Shown here in pieces: positions 43,325 through 53,057 of a stretch of DNA of 64,000 nt (the first letter of the stretch is position 1; the number at the start of each line of letters is the position of its first letter). This stretch comes from Epithemia pelagica (Eukaryota > Bacillariophyta > Bacillariophyceae > Surirellales > Surirellaceae): contig OX337236.1 of assembly GCA_946965045.2 (NCBI GenBank), positions 2,852,001 to 2,916,000 on the forward strand, given 5' to 3'. The translations under genes were made by a program, and so were the position numbers. The notes beneath the pieces were generated by a model. The model was not told the DNA's origin, ran no database searches, and saw only the letters and a list, made by a program, of their open reading frames with translations.

Positions 43325-44755
43325 GAGATTGGCACCAACAAAAACGATGAAGGAAAAACAACAAGGTCATTGTCAATTGCATTAGAAGAATCAATGAGGA
43401 GTGAATTGCAGGAGACCACGGCATACAAGTTGGTACTCCCATGACAAGGACTCTCCCGTACTGGTTGGTACCAAGAAAGAAAGAGATGGAGAGACACACA
43501 TATTATATCTGTACACTACTCACCTCGGTTTTCTCCATCGGTAAGATGTGGAATGGAAAAGAACGAGCTTGGTTGTAGTAGTGGTGGCAGTGGTACAGAG
43601 AATGATCGACGGTGAGCTAGTTCTAAGGACAAAACTATAACTCATACCGGAAGACTGTAACAAAATCGAAATACAGAGAGGAACAGCAACAACAGGTATG
43701 AGAAAAGACCCACCAAACCGCAAGCAATGCCAAGACTTGCCCCTTTCTCATCAAGATCCAAAACAAACGAGCCTGTCGATCCTACAGGTCTTCTGGCACC
43801 TGCTCTATTCACTCGCCAAACCACACTCTACAACGTACCACACCAAGATGACAGATGATAGGTTACAACACAAAGACAATAAGGGACGATGCTGCTCTTT
43901 TTGTTGCGGATCTTTGTGCAATCATTTGGTTGTTGCCCCTTCCATTGCCTCCATACTATTGCTGCACAGAGCGTGTGTAGGTGTAGCATGTTTCCCCATG
44001 CGCATGTAGGTTGCCCTGCTGTTTGTTGGGAATGATTGTGTGACGTACGCAGAGACTGGAGTCTCTCCAACGTCACCAGTATCCCAAGCGTTCATGACTC
44101 TTTCTATTTTATGATTATGTGATCATCTTTCCACTCAGTTACCGCTTTGGATGTACTAAAAGATCGCGCGACCGAGAAGAAGGACGGCTCGTAGAGAATG
44201 TCGGCGCGCTCGACAACAGATGCGAAGACACCATCACTGCCTACGTAGCGTACTATAGCGTCAAGAGTACATTGCAAGGTTTTTTCTCGTGGGGCCGACT
44301 TTTTTAGTTCCGGATGACGGCTACCCTCACTACCTGCTGTCGCACGTTCTCGCACGTTCTTGGGAGAGGCAATCCATTGGACGTGCAGCCACATTAGCCC
44401 GCAACCTTAGTATGGTGTATGAAGCGACGTTGTTCCTTGTCTACACATTTCTATCGTTCGAGACATTGTCTTTCACGACTTTACTTCTGGTCGGCACTCC
44501 CCTATCTTGAAGAGTTCAATCGTTCGAGAAAGAATCCGATGGGAGTTTCGTACCGGATCATCTTTTCTCCTCCGATCGTGCATGGACGAACCCCGCGGAA
44601 TGGCGCAACCTATTGCTGGGTGAACTACCTCTAGAGACAAGTCGTTCCAAGAAAGAATTCTATAGGTTTACGTAGTACAGTCATGGAGAATACTAGGTAG
44701 ATTGGAAGCCTACCTTCACCTCGACTCTCGGACCAAGAAAGCAAGTGGGAGCAAC
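43325..44755. other. Spacer holding the unseen 5' end of the KH gene
   Basis: No clear coding region. The first exon and promoter of the KH gene should be within the first few hundred bases. The short frames at 44104-44394 (minus) and 44289-44634 (plus) lack any family resemblance. Confidence 0.35.
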
Positions 44756-47062
44756 CTACTGCGTCGTCGTCGTCGTTTTCATGGGCTGCGACTGGAGCGG
44801 CACAATGTGAAACTGCAAGGTTTCCATGGCCTTGTGGGGTTTGTTGTTGCCCGGTTCGGGTTCTTGATACAAGTATTCCAATCCATAAATTCCAATCGAT
44901 GCATGCGTCTTGCTGTAATGTTCCTTTTTGTTGGCCGTACCGACGGTATTGGCCTCCGAGACACGGTCGTCGGAATCGGGCAAATCCGTGGCAGCCACGA
45001 CCAAGTTTTGATCCAACAAGGTAAAGCGATGTCCACCCATGTCCCACTTGTTTTGATGCAAAATAATGGTCCGTCCCGGCAATACCAGGTCACTTTGGGA
45101 CGCCACCGCCGTCAGTTCTCCCGCCTCAAAGGAGGTTTGTCCCTTGCGACCCAAGACACGATTGATGGAAGCACCGAGAGCACAGGGGCCGGCCGTAAAC
45201 AAGGTATCAAAGGCATGCAAGACGGACAATTCGGGATCGGGGCAAAAGGTATCGTCCACATCTACTGACGTGTAGCGATTCCGGATTTGGTTGACCACCG
45301 TCTCAATGACATGGGCCAAAAAAGGATGAGCAGGAGCCGAGGCAATCAATCCATTCCAGACACACATGCGAAGTTGAGCTTCAATGCCCGGTTCGTCCAC
45401 GGGAACCATAAAGCCCACATCGGGTGGAACCGAGGCGTCCAAGTTGGACTCGAGTATAATGTCAACGTCGGCATAGACACCACCATAAATCAACAAGGCG
45501 CAGTATCGAAACAAGTCTGCCTTGAAGGCACCGGGTCGAAGGGTATCGTAGGCTTCCCGAACTTCGGGGGGAAAGTGGGTACTCAAAAAGTTTTGAGCCT
45601 CCTCATCCGAATAGAACCGATATTCCCATCCCGATTGTTTAAAGGACTCAATCATACGACTCATGTTCGGATACTTGTCCGGTGTCAGCTCTTCGTAGTA
45701 CGTTTGGTGAATGATGCGAGGGACGAGACGGTTGGGATCACGTGCAAATCGAGGAGGAGATACGGAAATCGTTTTGGCCACATGTTTGGGATCGGGTCGT
45801 TCCTTACATAGCGCCTTGCAGTAGCAGGCACACTGTGTGGCACAGGTTTGACAATTGGCGCCACTCTTGTTGCGCAAACATCGGGAACAGTCGACCGAGT
45901 CGGGAAGACATTGGTTTTGCATTAGAATATCAAACAAGTTCTTGGCCTGATAGTCGGCCGGTTTGGGAAAGACTTGTTCGCGAATCGTGGAAATGTAGGG
46001 CAAATCCTTTTCATCGTAGTGCTGGGTTTCCGCATTGTAGGGTTTGGCCAGGTCCGTCGCTTTGGGAACCGGAAGAAGTGCATGGCGGGTCAACAAGAGC
46101 GTTTGCGATTGGTCCAAGACACGGCAACAAAAGCCCCCGTGTGCCACCGGACACTGATTTCCTTGCCACTTGAAATTCTGCGACACATGACACTCTTGTT
46201 CCAACAGATACCACATGTCATTATTTTCACCCAATCGCAAGGTATCCTTGACTTGGCGTTCAATCACATCATGCAGAGCTTGCGGCAACAAGAGTGTCTT
46301 GTACATGAGGTCGGACAGGGAGGATCCAACCAGTACTTGCAGCATATCCTTGGCCAACTGATTTTGTTCCGGTCGAACCAGCAAAAAGGATCCATGAATG
46401 GTTTCTGGTACTGTGGATGCTTCACCCAACACGGCCATGCTGTACTGCGATGGTCCTCCCTGCTTCAAAAACTCGATCAAGGGAATTATCCACGGCGATT
46501 CGGCATCCATCCAAATGCCTCCACGACTTAAGGCGCAATACTTGTACAATTCCGTCGCCAAATGTTCCTGCTGAGCATCGACCAACTCTTGAAAGCGAAC
46601 CAGAATGGTCTCGTAGTTGGGAGAATCGCGACAGGTGGTTTGAATCGAGGCCTTTTGCTCGGCCATGGATTGGGCCACGACAATTTGGATTCGAGCTGCA
46701 TCCGCGGCCGAATGCAAATCCTGAACAAACTTGAGATTGGTCCAGGAAGAAGCATCGTTGACCGCGGAATAAATGACCATGGTTTGTAAAAAAGACCCTC
46801 CTCCTTCTTCCAAACGACGACGACGACGAGGAGCAGCATAGCGAGAAGAGGGCGTAGAAAGCAGTGCATTCGAGTCTACCAACGAGAGACTATTCGTATG
46901 GTGACCATGATGGGACACTAGAGTCCCCATCATGACAATTCCCACCAAGGCGATGAAGCATCCACCCAACCAAAAACGTCGTTGGGTTGTCATTCTTCCA
47001 GCCAACGACGGTGATGCTCCTTCTCGTGACGGTGGAGCCTCTTTGTTGTCACCACGGCTCAT
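44756..47062 (-). CDS. GT32-like glycosyltransferase with two modules and Cys-rich linker
   Basis: A type II membrane protein of 768 residues with one anchor (about 30-50, FWLGGCFIALVGIVMMGTLV). A first GT32-like module has ATELYKYCALSRGGIWMDAE at 169-188, where the DxD pair is replaced by D-A-E. A Cys-rich linker (385-420, with CSRCLRNKSGANCQTCATQC) joins it to a second, canonical module: RIIHQTYYE at 449, KADLFRYCALLIYGGVYADV at 514 and the DxD site D532-D534. Members of this family (Och1/capsular polysaccharide type, Gly_transf_sug) transfer mannose, galactose or GlcNAc in the Golgi. The second module should be catalytic; the first looks degenerate and may bind substrate. It ends with a Thr-rich tail. 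Uninterrupted frame. Confidence 0.85.
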   Translation of the reverse strand: MSRGDNKEAPPSREGASPSLAGRMTTQRRFWLGGCFIALVGIVMMGTLVSHHGHHTNSLSLVDSNALLSTPSSRYAAPRRRRRLEEGGGSFLQTMVIYSAVNDASSWTNLKFVQDLHSAADAARIQIVVAQSMAEQKASIQTTCRDSPNYETILVRFQELVDAQQEHLATELYKYCALSRGGIWMDAESPWIIPLIEFLKQGGPSQYSMAVLGEASTVPETIHGSFLLVRPEQNQLAKDMLQVLVGSSLSDLMYKTLLLPQALHDVIERQVKDTLRLGENNDMWYLLEQECHVSQNFKWQGNQCPVAHGGFCCRVLDQSQTLLLTRHALLPVPKATDLAKPYNAETQHYDEKDLPYISTIREQVFPKPADYQAKNLFDILMQNQCLPDSVDCSRCLRNKSGANCQTCATQCACYCKALCKERPDPKHVAKTISVSPPRFARDPNRLVPRIIHQTYYEELTPDKYPNMSRMIESFKQSGWEYRFYSDEEAQNFLSTHFPPEVREAYDTLRPGAFKADLFRYCALLIYGGVYADVDIILESNLDASVPPDVGFMVPVDEPGIEAQLRMCVWNGLIASAPAHPFLAHVIETVVNQIRNRYTSVDVDDTFCPDPELSVLHAFDTLFTAGPCALGASINRVLGRKGQTSFEAGELTAVASQSDLVLPGRTIILHQNKWDMGGHRFTLLDQNLVVAATDLPDSDDRVSEANTVGTANKKEHYSKTHASIGIYGLEYLYQEPEPGNNKPHKAMETLQFHIVPLQSQPMKTTTTTQ

Positions 47063-47637
47063 TGTATTTCTTCAATAGGTACGTCGTAATCAATTCAAAC
47101 AACCCAACAATCAATGATCCTCCAACACGAAACGAGGATGCGCAGAATGGCGTTTGTTTTCTCACACGCTGTCAACACAAGTCTTCCAACAGAGAAGGAA
47201 GACTTTTTGCGGATTGCGTGAAACGGATGCGTTGCACACAACGAGGGTCCGTCCGGTGAGGACGGGTGGTCCGCCTGGCGCGCTGTCACGCATGCCGTTT
47301 CGATGAACAGCGCGGGGAAACTAGGCAAGCTAGCTACTACACTATTCCCCAAAACTAGCTATGGAGAGGCATAGAAGGTTTCGTTGTTCTCCGGTAGGTG
47401 GACGGACAACGACTCCCTTTCGCGTTGTAGAAGGATGTATTTATAGACATGCGGTAAAGGTTGTTCCGTGTGGTAGTTTCGTATTTGTTGGTTGGTTTGG
47501 TGTTTCTGTGGTTGTAGAGTGTGCAATGCAGTTGTGTGAGCGTGTTTGTTCGGGTAGGTTGGTGGGAGACAATGGAGTTTCGGACTATGCGTCCACCACC
47601 ATCATCATCATCTACCTAGGTAGTGTGGATGCGTGTT
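47063..47637. other. Spacer between GT32-like gene and eIF3L
   Basis: This contains the promoter side of the GT32-like gene and the 3' flank of eIF3L. A plus-strand frame at 47361-47825 overlaps the eIF3L coding region and is not supported. Confidence 0.4.
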
Positions 47638-49659
47638 TTACGACGACGATCCAACCGCGGTGGCTGCCCGTACGACATCGGATGGATCAAGGCTGGGACG
47701 TTGCAACCATTGTCGCAATTCGACCGATTGTTCCAAGCGTGACACAAAGTACGTTTCGTAATAGTGTCGACGTTGCATCGTCTTGTAATACTGGTTGCTC
47801 ATTGTCGTCTTGCTCTTGTTTGTAGTAGTAGTAGTATCCTTGGAGTCGTCCGTCTCGTCATCGTCCTCTTCCAACATGCAGAGCGTCATGGACTTTTGGT
47901 CCTTGTCGGCTTGGACATGAAAATGCAATTCCAAGGCATCCTTGCGTCCCTTGTGTTGATCGTAATTCCACAACAACCACGATATATTCGTACTAGCAGG
48001 AGGAGCGACATGTTCCCATTGCCAATGACGCAACTTGTAGGACAGGACCAAGGCCATCATATCCTCTTGCGACGTACGAGTCGCGGCGGTCGTAGCATCC
48101 GTCGTCGTTGTGGCAGTCGTCGTCGTGTTTTTAGGGTTGGTCTTGGACTGTTTCTTGGCTTCGTCTTGTTCGGATTGATAAAACAAAGTCAATTTGGACA
48201 GGGGCAAGGTGGTATACAATTGCAAATAGGACGCCACGGTGCGATGGGTCTGGGGGGCGGGAATGTCCCGCAAAAACACTTGGACCAAGTGTTTGTGGAC
48301 ATTGTGCGTCGTGGTGGTATAATTCGTCGTGACAAATTTGGGGGAGGCAAACCATTCTTCGTAGGACGACGTGGCTTCCAACCGCGCCGCATGCTTGTCG
48401 CGCAAGACCCGGGCCACGGCATCGTCCATCCATTCGTCCGTTGTCGTCGTTGTCGTGGGACTGCGCTTGTTGCGACTATTGCTGCTGGTCGTCGTGGTCG
48501 CATGACCCAACAGCACATAGTGCAAGAGTGCCAAGAGAGACAACATGCGTTCGACTTGTTTGTGAAATTGTTCCGATCCCGGTACTTTGCGCAATTGTCC
48601 CGTTTTAAAGCCACGGAGGACCGTCGCACAGACTTGGCCCAACAATCGGGCGGCATCCTTGTATCGACGCAGCATCATCAAGCTGATACTGCAATGATAG
48701 GAGAGGGACAATTTGGCCGCCACGACCGACTCCAAGGTTTCCGCCACGGTGCGGCCACTCGTGGTTTTGGTCGCAGCATCCGTAGTATGGCTGGGAATGA
48801 CGAAACTGGCATGGAGGGACAAGGGTGTCAAGGCTTGCAAACTGGCCGTAAAGTCTCCCAACAAACATTCCAATCGAGATTTGGTCAAGGTGGCAAACAT
48901 GTTAAAATAGGTATAGACGGGCGGCAAGGATGTCATGGTGGACGTGGGCAAGCCCAATTCGGCAAAGCGATGCAAATAGGAAAAGACAATTTCCACATCC
49001 CAGGCATCGCGATTTTGTTCCAACACGGTTAAATTGTCCAACAAATTGGACGTATTGTTGTTGTTGTTGTTCGAGTTGTTGTTATTATTGTTGGACGATG
49101 GATTGGACAAGGCCGCCGTGGCGGCGGGCGAGAGCGTGACGGTATGGGTGTCTTCGTCCACCGTAATCCAACCATGTTTGCGCGCCGAGGCATAGACGGC
49201 GGATCGGACTTGACAAAATCCTTGAAACTGATACCCAAATTCTTGAAAGATATCAAAGACCCAGGTCGGTAACAACTCAAAATTGGCATCTTCCGCCGCT
49301 TCCAAAATTTCATCAAACAATTCCCGATAGACGGCAAAGCCTTCCAATCGATCGCGAATGCTGGGTCGACTCAAGACCACTTGATGCCAATGCCGATGCG
49401 TCATTTCCCGATAGACGGCCAAAAACAAGGGATCGCCATTGCATTCAGACGCAATCGATTGCGGACTCGGCCAGGGTTGATGACCAAAATACTTGGTGCT
49501 CAAGTCGCGAAATTCCGTCCCATACAATTTGGCTTGTTCCACCGAATCCTGCGACATGGTCACGGAATCGTACAAATCAAAAATAAAATCCGTCAAGGCT
49601 TTCGGTAGAGCCACATCCGAAGAGCCCGATGAGGCGGGATGAGACGAAGAGGACGCCAT
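47638..49659 (-). CDS. EIF3L: Eukaryotic translation initiation factor 3 subunit L
   Basis: eIF3L is a PCI-domain subunit of the eIF3 complex that helps load mRNA on the 40S ribosome. The 673-residue product has the family's N-terminal block KALTDFIFDLYDSVTM, LSTKYFGHQPWPSPQSI, LAVYREMTHRHWHQVV and YRELFDEILEAAED, a central helical repeat (AKLSLSYHCSISLMMLRRYK) and the C-terminal WMDDAVARVLRDKHAARLEA, SYLQLYTTLPLSKLTLFYQ and winged-helix region near LRHWQWEH. Low-complexity inserts (Asn tract near 49,010-49,090, Thr tracts) are diatom-like additions. The frame is open to a Met at 49734, but that adds a hydrophobic stretch not expected in a cytosolic factor, so I choose the Met at 49659. It is divergent from the splicing-factor gene. 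Confidence 0.85.
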   Translation of the reverse strand: MASSSSHPASSGSSDVALPKALTDFIFDLYDSVTMSQDSVEQAKLYGTEFRDLSTKYFGHQPWPSPQSIASECNGDPLFLAVYREMTHRHWHQVVLSRPSIRDRLEGFAVYRELFDEILEAAEDANFELLPTWVFDIFQEFGYQFQGFCQVRSAVYASARKHGWITVDEDTHTVTLSPAATAALSNPSSNNNNNNSNNNNNNTSNLLDNLTVLEQNRDAWDVEIVFSYLHRFAELGLPTSTMTSLPPVYTYFNMFATLTKSRLECLLGDFTASLQALTPLSLHASFVIPSHTTDAATKTTSGRTVAETLESVVAAKLSLSYHCSISLMMLRRYKDAARLLGQVCATVLRGFKTGQLRKVPGSEQFHKQVERMLSLLALLHYVLLGHATTTTSSNSRNKRSPTTTTTTDEWMDDAVARVLRDKHAARLEATSSYEEWFASPKFVTTNYTTTTHNVHKHLVQVFLRDIPAPQTHRTVASYLQLYTTLPLSKLTLFYQSEQDEAKKQSKTNPKNTTTTATTTTDATTAATRTSQEDMMALVLSYKLRHWQWEHVAPPASTNISWLLWNYDQHKGRKDALELHFHVQADKDQKSMTLCMLEEDDDETDDSKDTTTTTNKSKTTMSNQYYKTMQRRHYYETYFVSRLEQSVELRQWLQRPSLDPSDVVRAATAVGSSS

Positions 49660-49890
49660 GGTGAGGAGTGATGTAGTGACAAAGAAAGCCGCAAAACAAT
49701 GGAGGCAATGGCACACGGCGTGTGTGGACCACACATGTGCTCAACCGCACCTGGATCGCTTTACAAGTCCCGCTTCTCTCTTGAGACGTGGCAGGTCCCG
49801 CCAACCACACAAGTCACGAACTCACCCCGCTGCAGCCACACACACAACGCAATCTTTGGCTCTTCTCTCGTCGTCGCTCCGTACTTGACC
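49660..49890. promoter_or_regulatory. Shared divergent promoter region of eIF3L and cwf18-like genes
   Basis: Two housekeeping-type genes start back to back with only 231 bases between their ATGs, so a bidirectional promoter must lie here. I cannot point to a TATA box or a defined initiator. Confidence 0.5.
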
Positions 49891-50373
49891 ATGGGCATGG
49901 GTCCTCCACCACCACCACCAACGACGAGAATGCCGCAACAGCAGCAGCAACAACAAGAAGATGCGGTCCAGGAACGAAAAGTGCGATTGGCGGCCTTGGC
50001 GGCCAAGGCCGGACGATCCACGACGTTTCTGGTTCCTACCAACAATGCCCATCCCCCATTCTCCACCCACCCAAACGACCCGGCGGCCACGAAATCCTCT
50101 TCTTCTTCCGTCTTGCAACGGGCCTTGGAACAAACCCAAGCCGAATTATTAAAACAGAAACAACAACAACAACAAGCACAATCTGTACAATCCTCCGTCC
50201 CCCACCATCCAACCTCGTTGAATTGGGATTTGAAACGAGATATTGCCGGCAAATTGCAAACGTTGGAACACCGCACCGAAAAATCCTTGGTCCAATTGCT
50301 CCATCAACGATTAACGCAAGAAGTCGAACAAGAAGCAGCAGCAGCAGCTCACGAGGAACAAGAATTGGATTGA
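49891..50373 (+). CDS. cwf18/CCDC12-like pre-mRNA splicing factor
   Basis: The 160-residue product has a disordered Pro/Gln N-terminus, a basic helix ERKVRLAALAAKAG, a low-complexity middle and the family's diagnostic C-terminal helix, LNWDLKRDIAGKLQTLEHRT followed by EKSLVQLLHQRLTQEVEQE. The phrase 'DWDLKRD..KKLE.LE.RT...I..L...RL' is the signature of cwf18 (CCDC12), a component of the activated spliceosome in fungi, plants and animals. Length is in the family range. The frame is open upstream to 49699, but the Met at 49891 gives the typical short N-terminus. Divergent with eIF3L. Confidence 0.8.
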   Translation: MGMGPPPPPPTTRMPQQQQQQQEDAVQERKVRLAALAAKAGRSTTFLVPTNNAHPPFSTHPNDPAATKSSSSSVLQRALEQTQAELLKQKQQQQQAQSVQSSVPHHPTSLNWDLKRDIAGKLQTLEHRTEKSLVQLLHQRLTQEVEQEAAAAAHEEQELD

Positions 50374-50996
50374 TGGTTGGTTGCGGGGCAACCTCTCAAA
50401 CAAGGTGTGATTGTAGGAGGTTGTATATATGGTTGGTACCACACTCGACCCGAGTTGCGCGCATTTGGATCTCTGCAAATGGTACGACGCGCACGGCGTT
50501 TGGCACAAGCCGGATATCAATTTGGAGTAGGATCCTAGTGGAGGCATGGACCAATCGGAAGAAGGAGAACCAAACAAACACCCGCAAAGCAGGAACCTGG
50601 ATTCTCCCTCCCCCTCAACACACACGCACATGCACACGCACACAAGGGAGAAGGAGACTTGGAACTTGGACGGTCCATGACATTGGACACTTTGGCGCAA
50701 GCGAGAGAGGGAGAGAAGGAAGGGAGTAGTCCATGGTTGGAACGAAGCAACCGTCCAACTATCTACTACTAGAAAAGTCTCTCTCCAAGAAGAATGAACC
50801 CCGTACGACGAGTATAGAAATTAAATTCTCTTGTAGTAATGGTTCGGCCTCCACACCCGAATACAAAAAACACACAAACGTTAATGGGGCTCTGCTGTAA
50901 CTTAGTAGGAGTAGGAGCGTAACATTTTGGAGACTTTACAAAAGACTACCTACTCTATCTGCTAGCTACTCCTTCCTTCCAAAAGCGTCCGTCTGT
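50374..50996. other. Spacer between cwf18-like gene and HTH gene
   Basis: No supported gene; the plus-strand frame reaching 50729 is a shadow of the splicing-factor gene. CA/CAC repeats occur around 50,618-50,645. Confidence 0.4.
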
Positions 50997-53057
50997 ATGG
51001 CCGCCATGGGCACGAAGTTTTCTTTTATTGCATCTCTCTATTCTCAACATCTCCCCGAGAAAGAGCACAAGATGATGCCTGCCACCAATCCTGGCAACCA
51101 TGACAACTACACCCACCATTACGGATCACCGTTCCAACGATTGTCGTCGTCGTCGTCGTCGTCGTGGCACAACGCCCAGGAATCCTTGTCGCAGCAGCAT
51201 CAGGCACCATCCTTTGTAGGAGTGACAACACTGCCACAGCCGTTTTCGTCGTCCTTGGCAACAACAGCAGCAGCAGCAGCAGCAGCAGCACCAGCAGCAC
51301 CAGCAGCACCAGCAGCACCAGCAGCACCAGCGCTGGAACCCTTCTACCACCAAAACAACAACCACAACAACACGCACAATTTTTATTCTCCTCACCAGGA
51401 TGACAATCCTTCACCAGCACAACCGCAACATGAACAACCTGCCGTCGTTGGTAGAGGAACATTATCCACCTCCCCACCCGTTGCCAACCACAACCACAAC
51501 CACAACAATGCCACCAGCACGACGGTCGTTCGCATTGTCCCCGTATCCATGGGACGTGGCAAGTCCTTGGCACGCACCACCGTTCCCACCACCACGACGA
51601 CGACAGTACCAGAGGCGGAGGCGACTGCTACCAGGGACCAGGCTAGTACTACTGCTGCTCCTGCTGCTGGGACTCCTCCACCCGATACGGCCACGACAGC
51701 CGTGCGGCAATCGCCCTCGGGTCTTGCTCCTCCTTCGTCTCGCCCTGGTACGAGTCGTACCCGGAAACCGGGTGGCAAGAAACGGGGCATCAAGGTGGGG
51801 ACCAAAATTACCACCAACAAGACCTTGTATGATTGGAATCTGGCCTGTCGTACCTGGATGCGATTGCAACAAGTAGAACAACAACAACAACCACACGCGT
51901 CAAACACAAACAACTCGAAAACACCAAAACCAAAAAAGAAGTGGACCCACAAGGCCTTTTTGGAATCGTCCTACAGTGGCGACAAATTTTGTGGCTCCTT
52001 GTCGGAACAACAATGTTTTGGTCGATACTTGGCACGTTACAAACAGGAGGAGGAGGAATCCCTGGGGGGAACCGAGCCTTTGCTCCATTCGCCCACGGGC
52101 AGCACTACTACTACTACTGCTGGTACCCTTGTGACTATTCCAGGAGCCACGGAACGCGGCTCTTCTTCTTCTTCTTCTTTTTACGACAACGACAAGACTG
52201 GCTGGAACAACTCAACAAAATTTCGCAAACGACGGCGTCCCAAACGATTTGGAGATATTGAAACGGCCTTGTATACCTGTTTGAATGCGCGGGTCCGAGC
52301 CTTTCAAACCCTCCGATGTGGCTTGTCGTGGAATGCCTTGCAACACTTGGCCTTGCAACTGGCCCACGCGCTGGGCTACAACCACCAGGACAATGACCAC
52401 CACCATTCACCAACCGCAACATCCACAACCACAACCACGGAACCACCACAAGCACAAACCGACCAGGAGGAGGAAGCACGACACTCGTCCACCCCGACGA
52501 CGACAACGACGACCGAAACGAAGAAGACGAAAACGAAACCATCGTTTCAAGCTTCGACGGGGTGGTTGTCGGATGCCTTGCGTCACTATGGGCAAGTGTA
52601 TGCGGCTGCTGTACCAAGGACGGCTGCCACAACTACTGCGACAACTACACCTACCTCAATGGACCCCGTATTGTTTACGCCAGCCCAAGTGGAGGCCCAA
52701 GTCCAAGAAGTGATTCGACAATGGACGACCAAACAACCACCACAACTACCATCATCATCATCTTCATTGCATCCGGACGACACGAACCATCACCCCGCAT
52801 TCGCCACACCTTGCCATCCTTCGACGACTCGTCCCACAAACCAGCCGGTCCTTTCACGACAGGAGGTGTCGGGGCATTTGCAAGCCTTGCAACGCTTTGT
52901 GCAACAACAACAACAAGAACAACAACCACAAGGACCAACTCACCGAACCGTACCCCCGCACCTGTCTCTCTTGATGCAACAAGTGGTGCACGAATTCCAA
53001 GCGTGGAACGACGACCCGGACGACCCGAGGAGGATGCAACCACAACAACCACCTTGA
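50997..53057 (+). CDS. CENP-B-type helix-turn-helix DNA-binding protein
   Basis: After a 300-residue low-complexity N-terminus (Ala/Pro, Thr, His-Asn runs) comes a basic block KRGIKVGTKITTNKTLYDWN. Then KKWTHKAFLESSYSGDKFCG and RYLARYK give a first HTH-like part (about 312-350). A second HTH follows: RFGDIETALYTCLNARVRAF near 414, GLSWNALQHLALQLAHALGY, and, after a Thr-rich insert, FQASTGWLSDALRHYG near 520. The 'E..L..W...R......S...I...A..L...FxAS.GWL..F..R' order is the CENP-B/Tc5 transposase-type DNA-binding domain. No DDE catalytic domain is present, so this may be a domesticated transposase or a regulator. The extra inserts make motif spacing unusual. Nuclear location is inferred. Confidence 0.7.
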   Translation: MAAMGTKFSFIASLYSQHLPEKEHKMMPATNPGNHDNYTHHYGSPFQRLSSSSSSSWHNAQESLSQQHQAPSFVGVTTLPQPFSSSLATTAAAAAAAAPAAPAAPAAPAAPALEPFYHQNNNHNNTHNFYSPHQDDNPSPAQPQHEQPAVVGRGTLSTSPPVANHNHNHNNATSTTVVRIVPVSMGRGKSLARTTVPTTTTTTVPEAEATATRDQASTTAAPAAGTPPPDTATTAVRQSPSGLAPPSSRPGTSRTRKPGGKKRGIKVGTKITTNKTLYDWNLACRTWMRLQQVEQQQQPHASNTNNSKTPKPKKKWTHKAFLESSYSGDKFCGSLSEQQCFGRYLARYKQEEEESLGGTEPLLHSPTGSTTTTTAGTLVTIPGATERGSSSSSSFYDNDKTGWNNSTKFRKRRRPKRFGDIETALYTCLNARVRAFQTLRCGLSWNALQHLALQLAHALGYNHQDNDHHHSPTATSTTTTTEPPQAQTDQEEEARHSSTPTTTTTTETKKTKTKPSFQASTGWLSDALRHYGQVYAAAVPRTAATTTATTTPTSMDPVLFTPAQVEAQVQEVIRQWTTKQPPQLPSSSSSLHPDDTNHHPAFATPCHPSTTRPTNQPVLSRQEVSGHLQALQRFVQQQQQEQQPQGPTHRTVPPHLSLLMQQVVHEFQAWNDDPDDPRRMQPQQPP

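Noticed and set aside
47764-49032. 422-codon plus-strand frame
   Set aside because: Antisense shadow of eIF3L; composition is Gly/Arg/Gln-rich with no domain.
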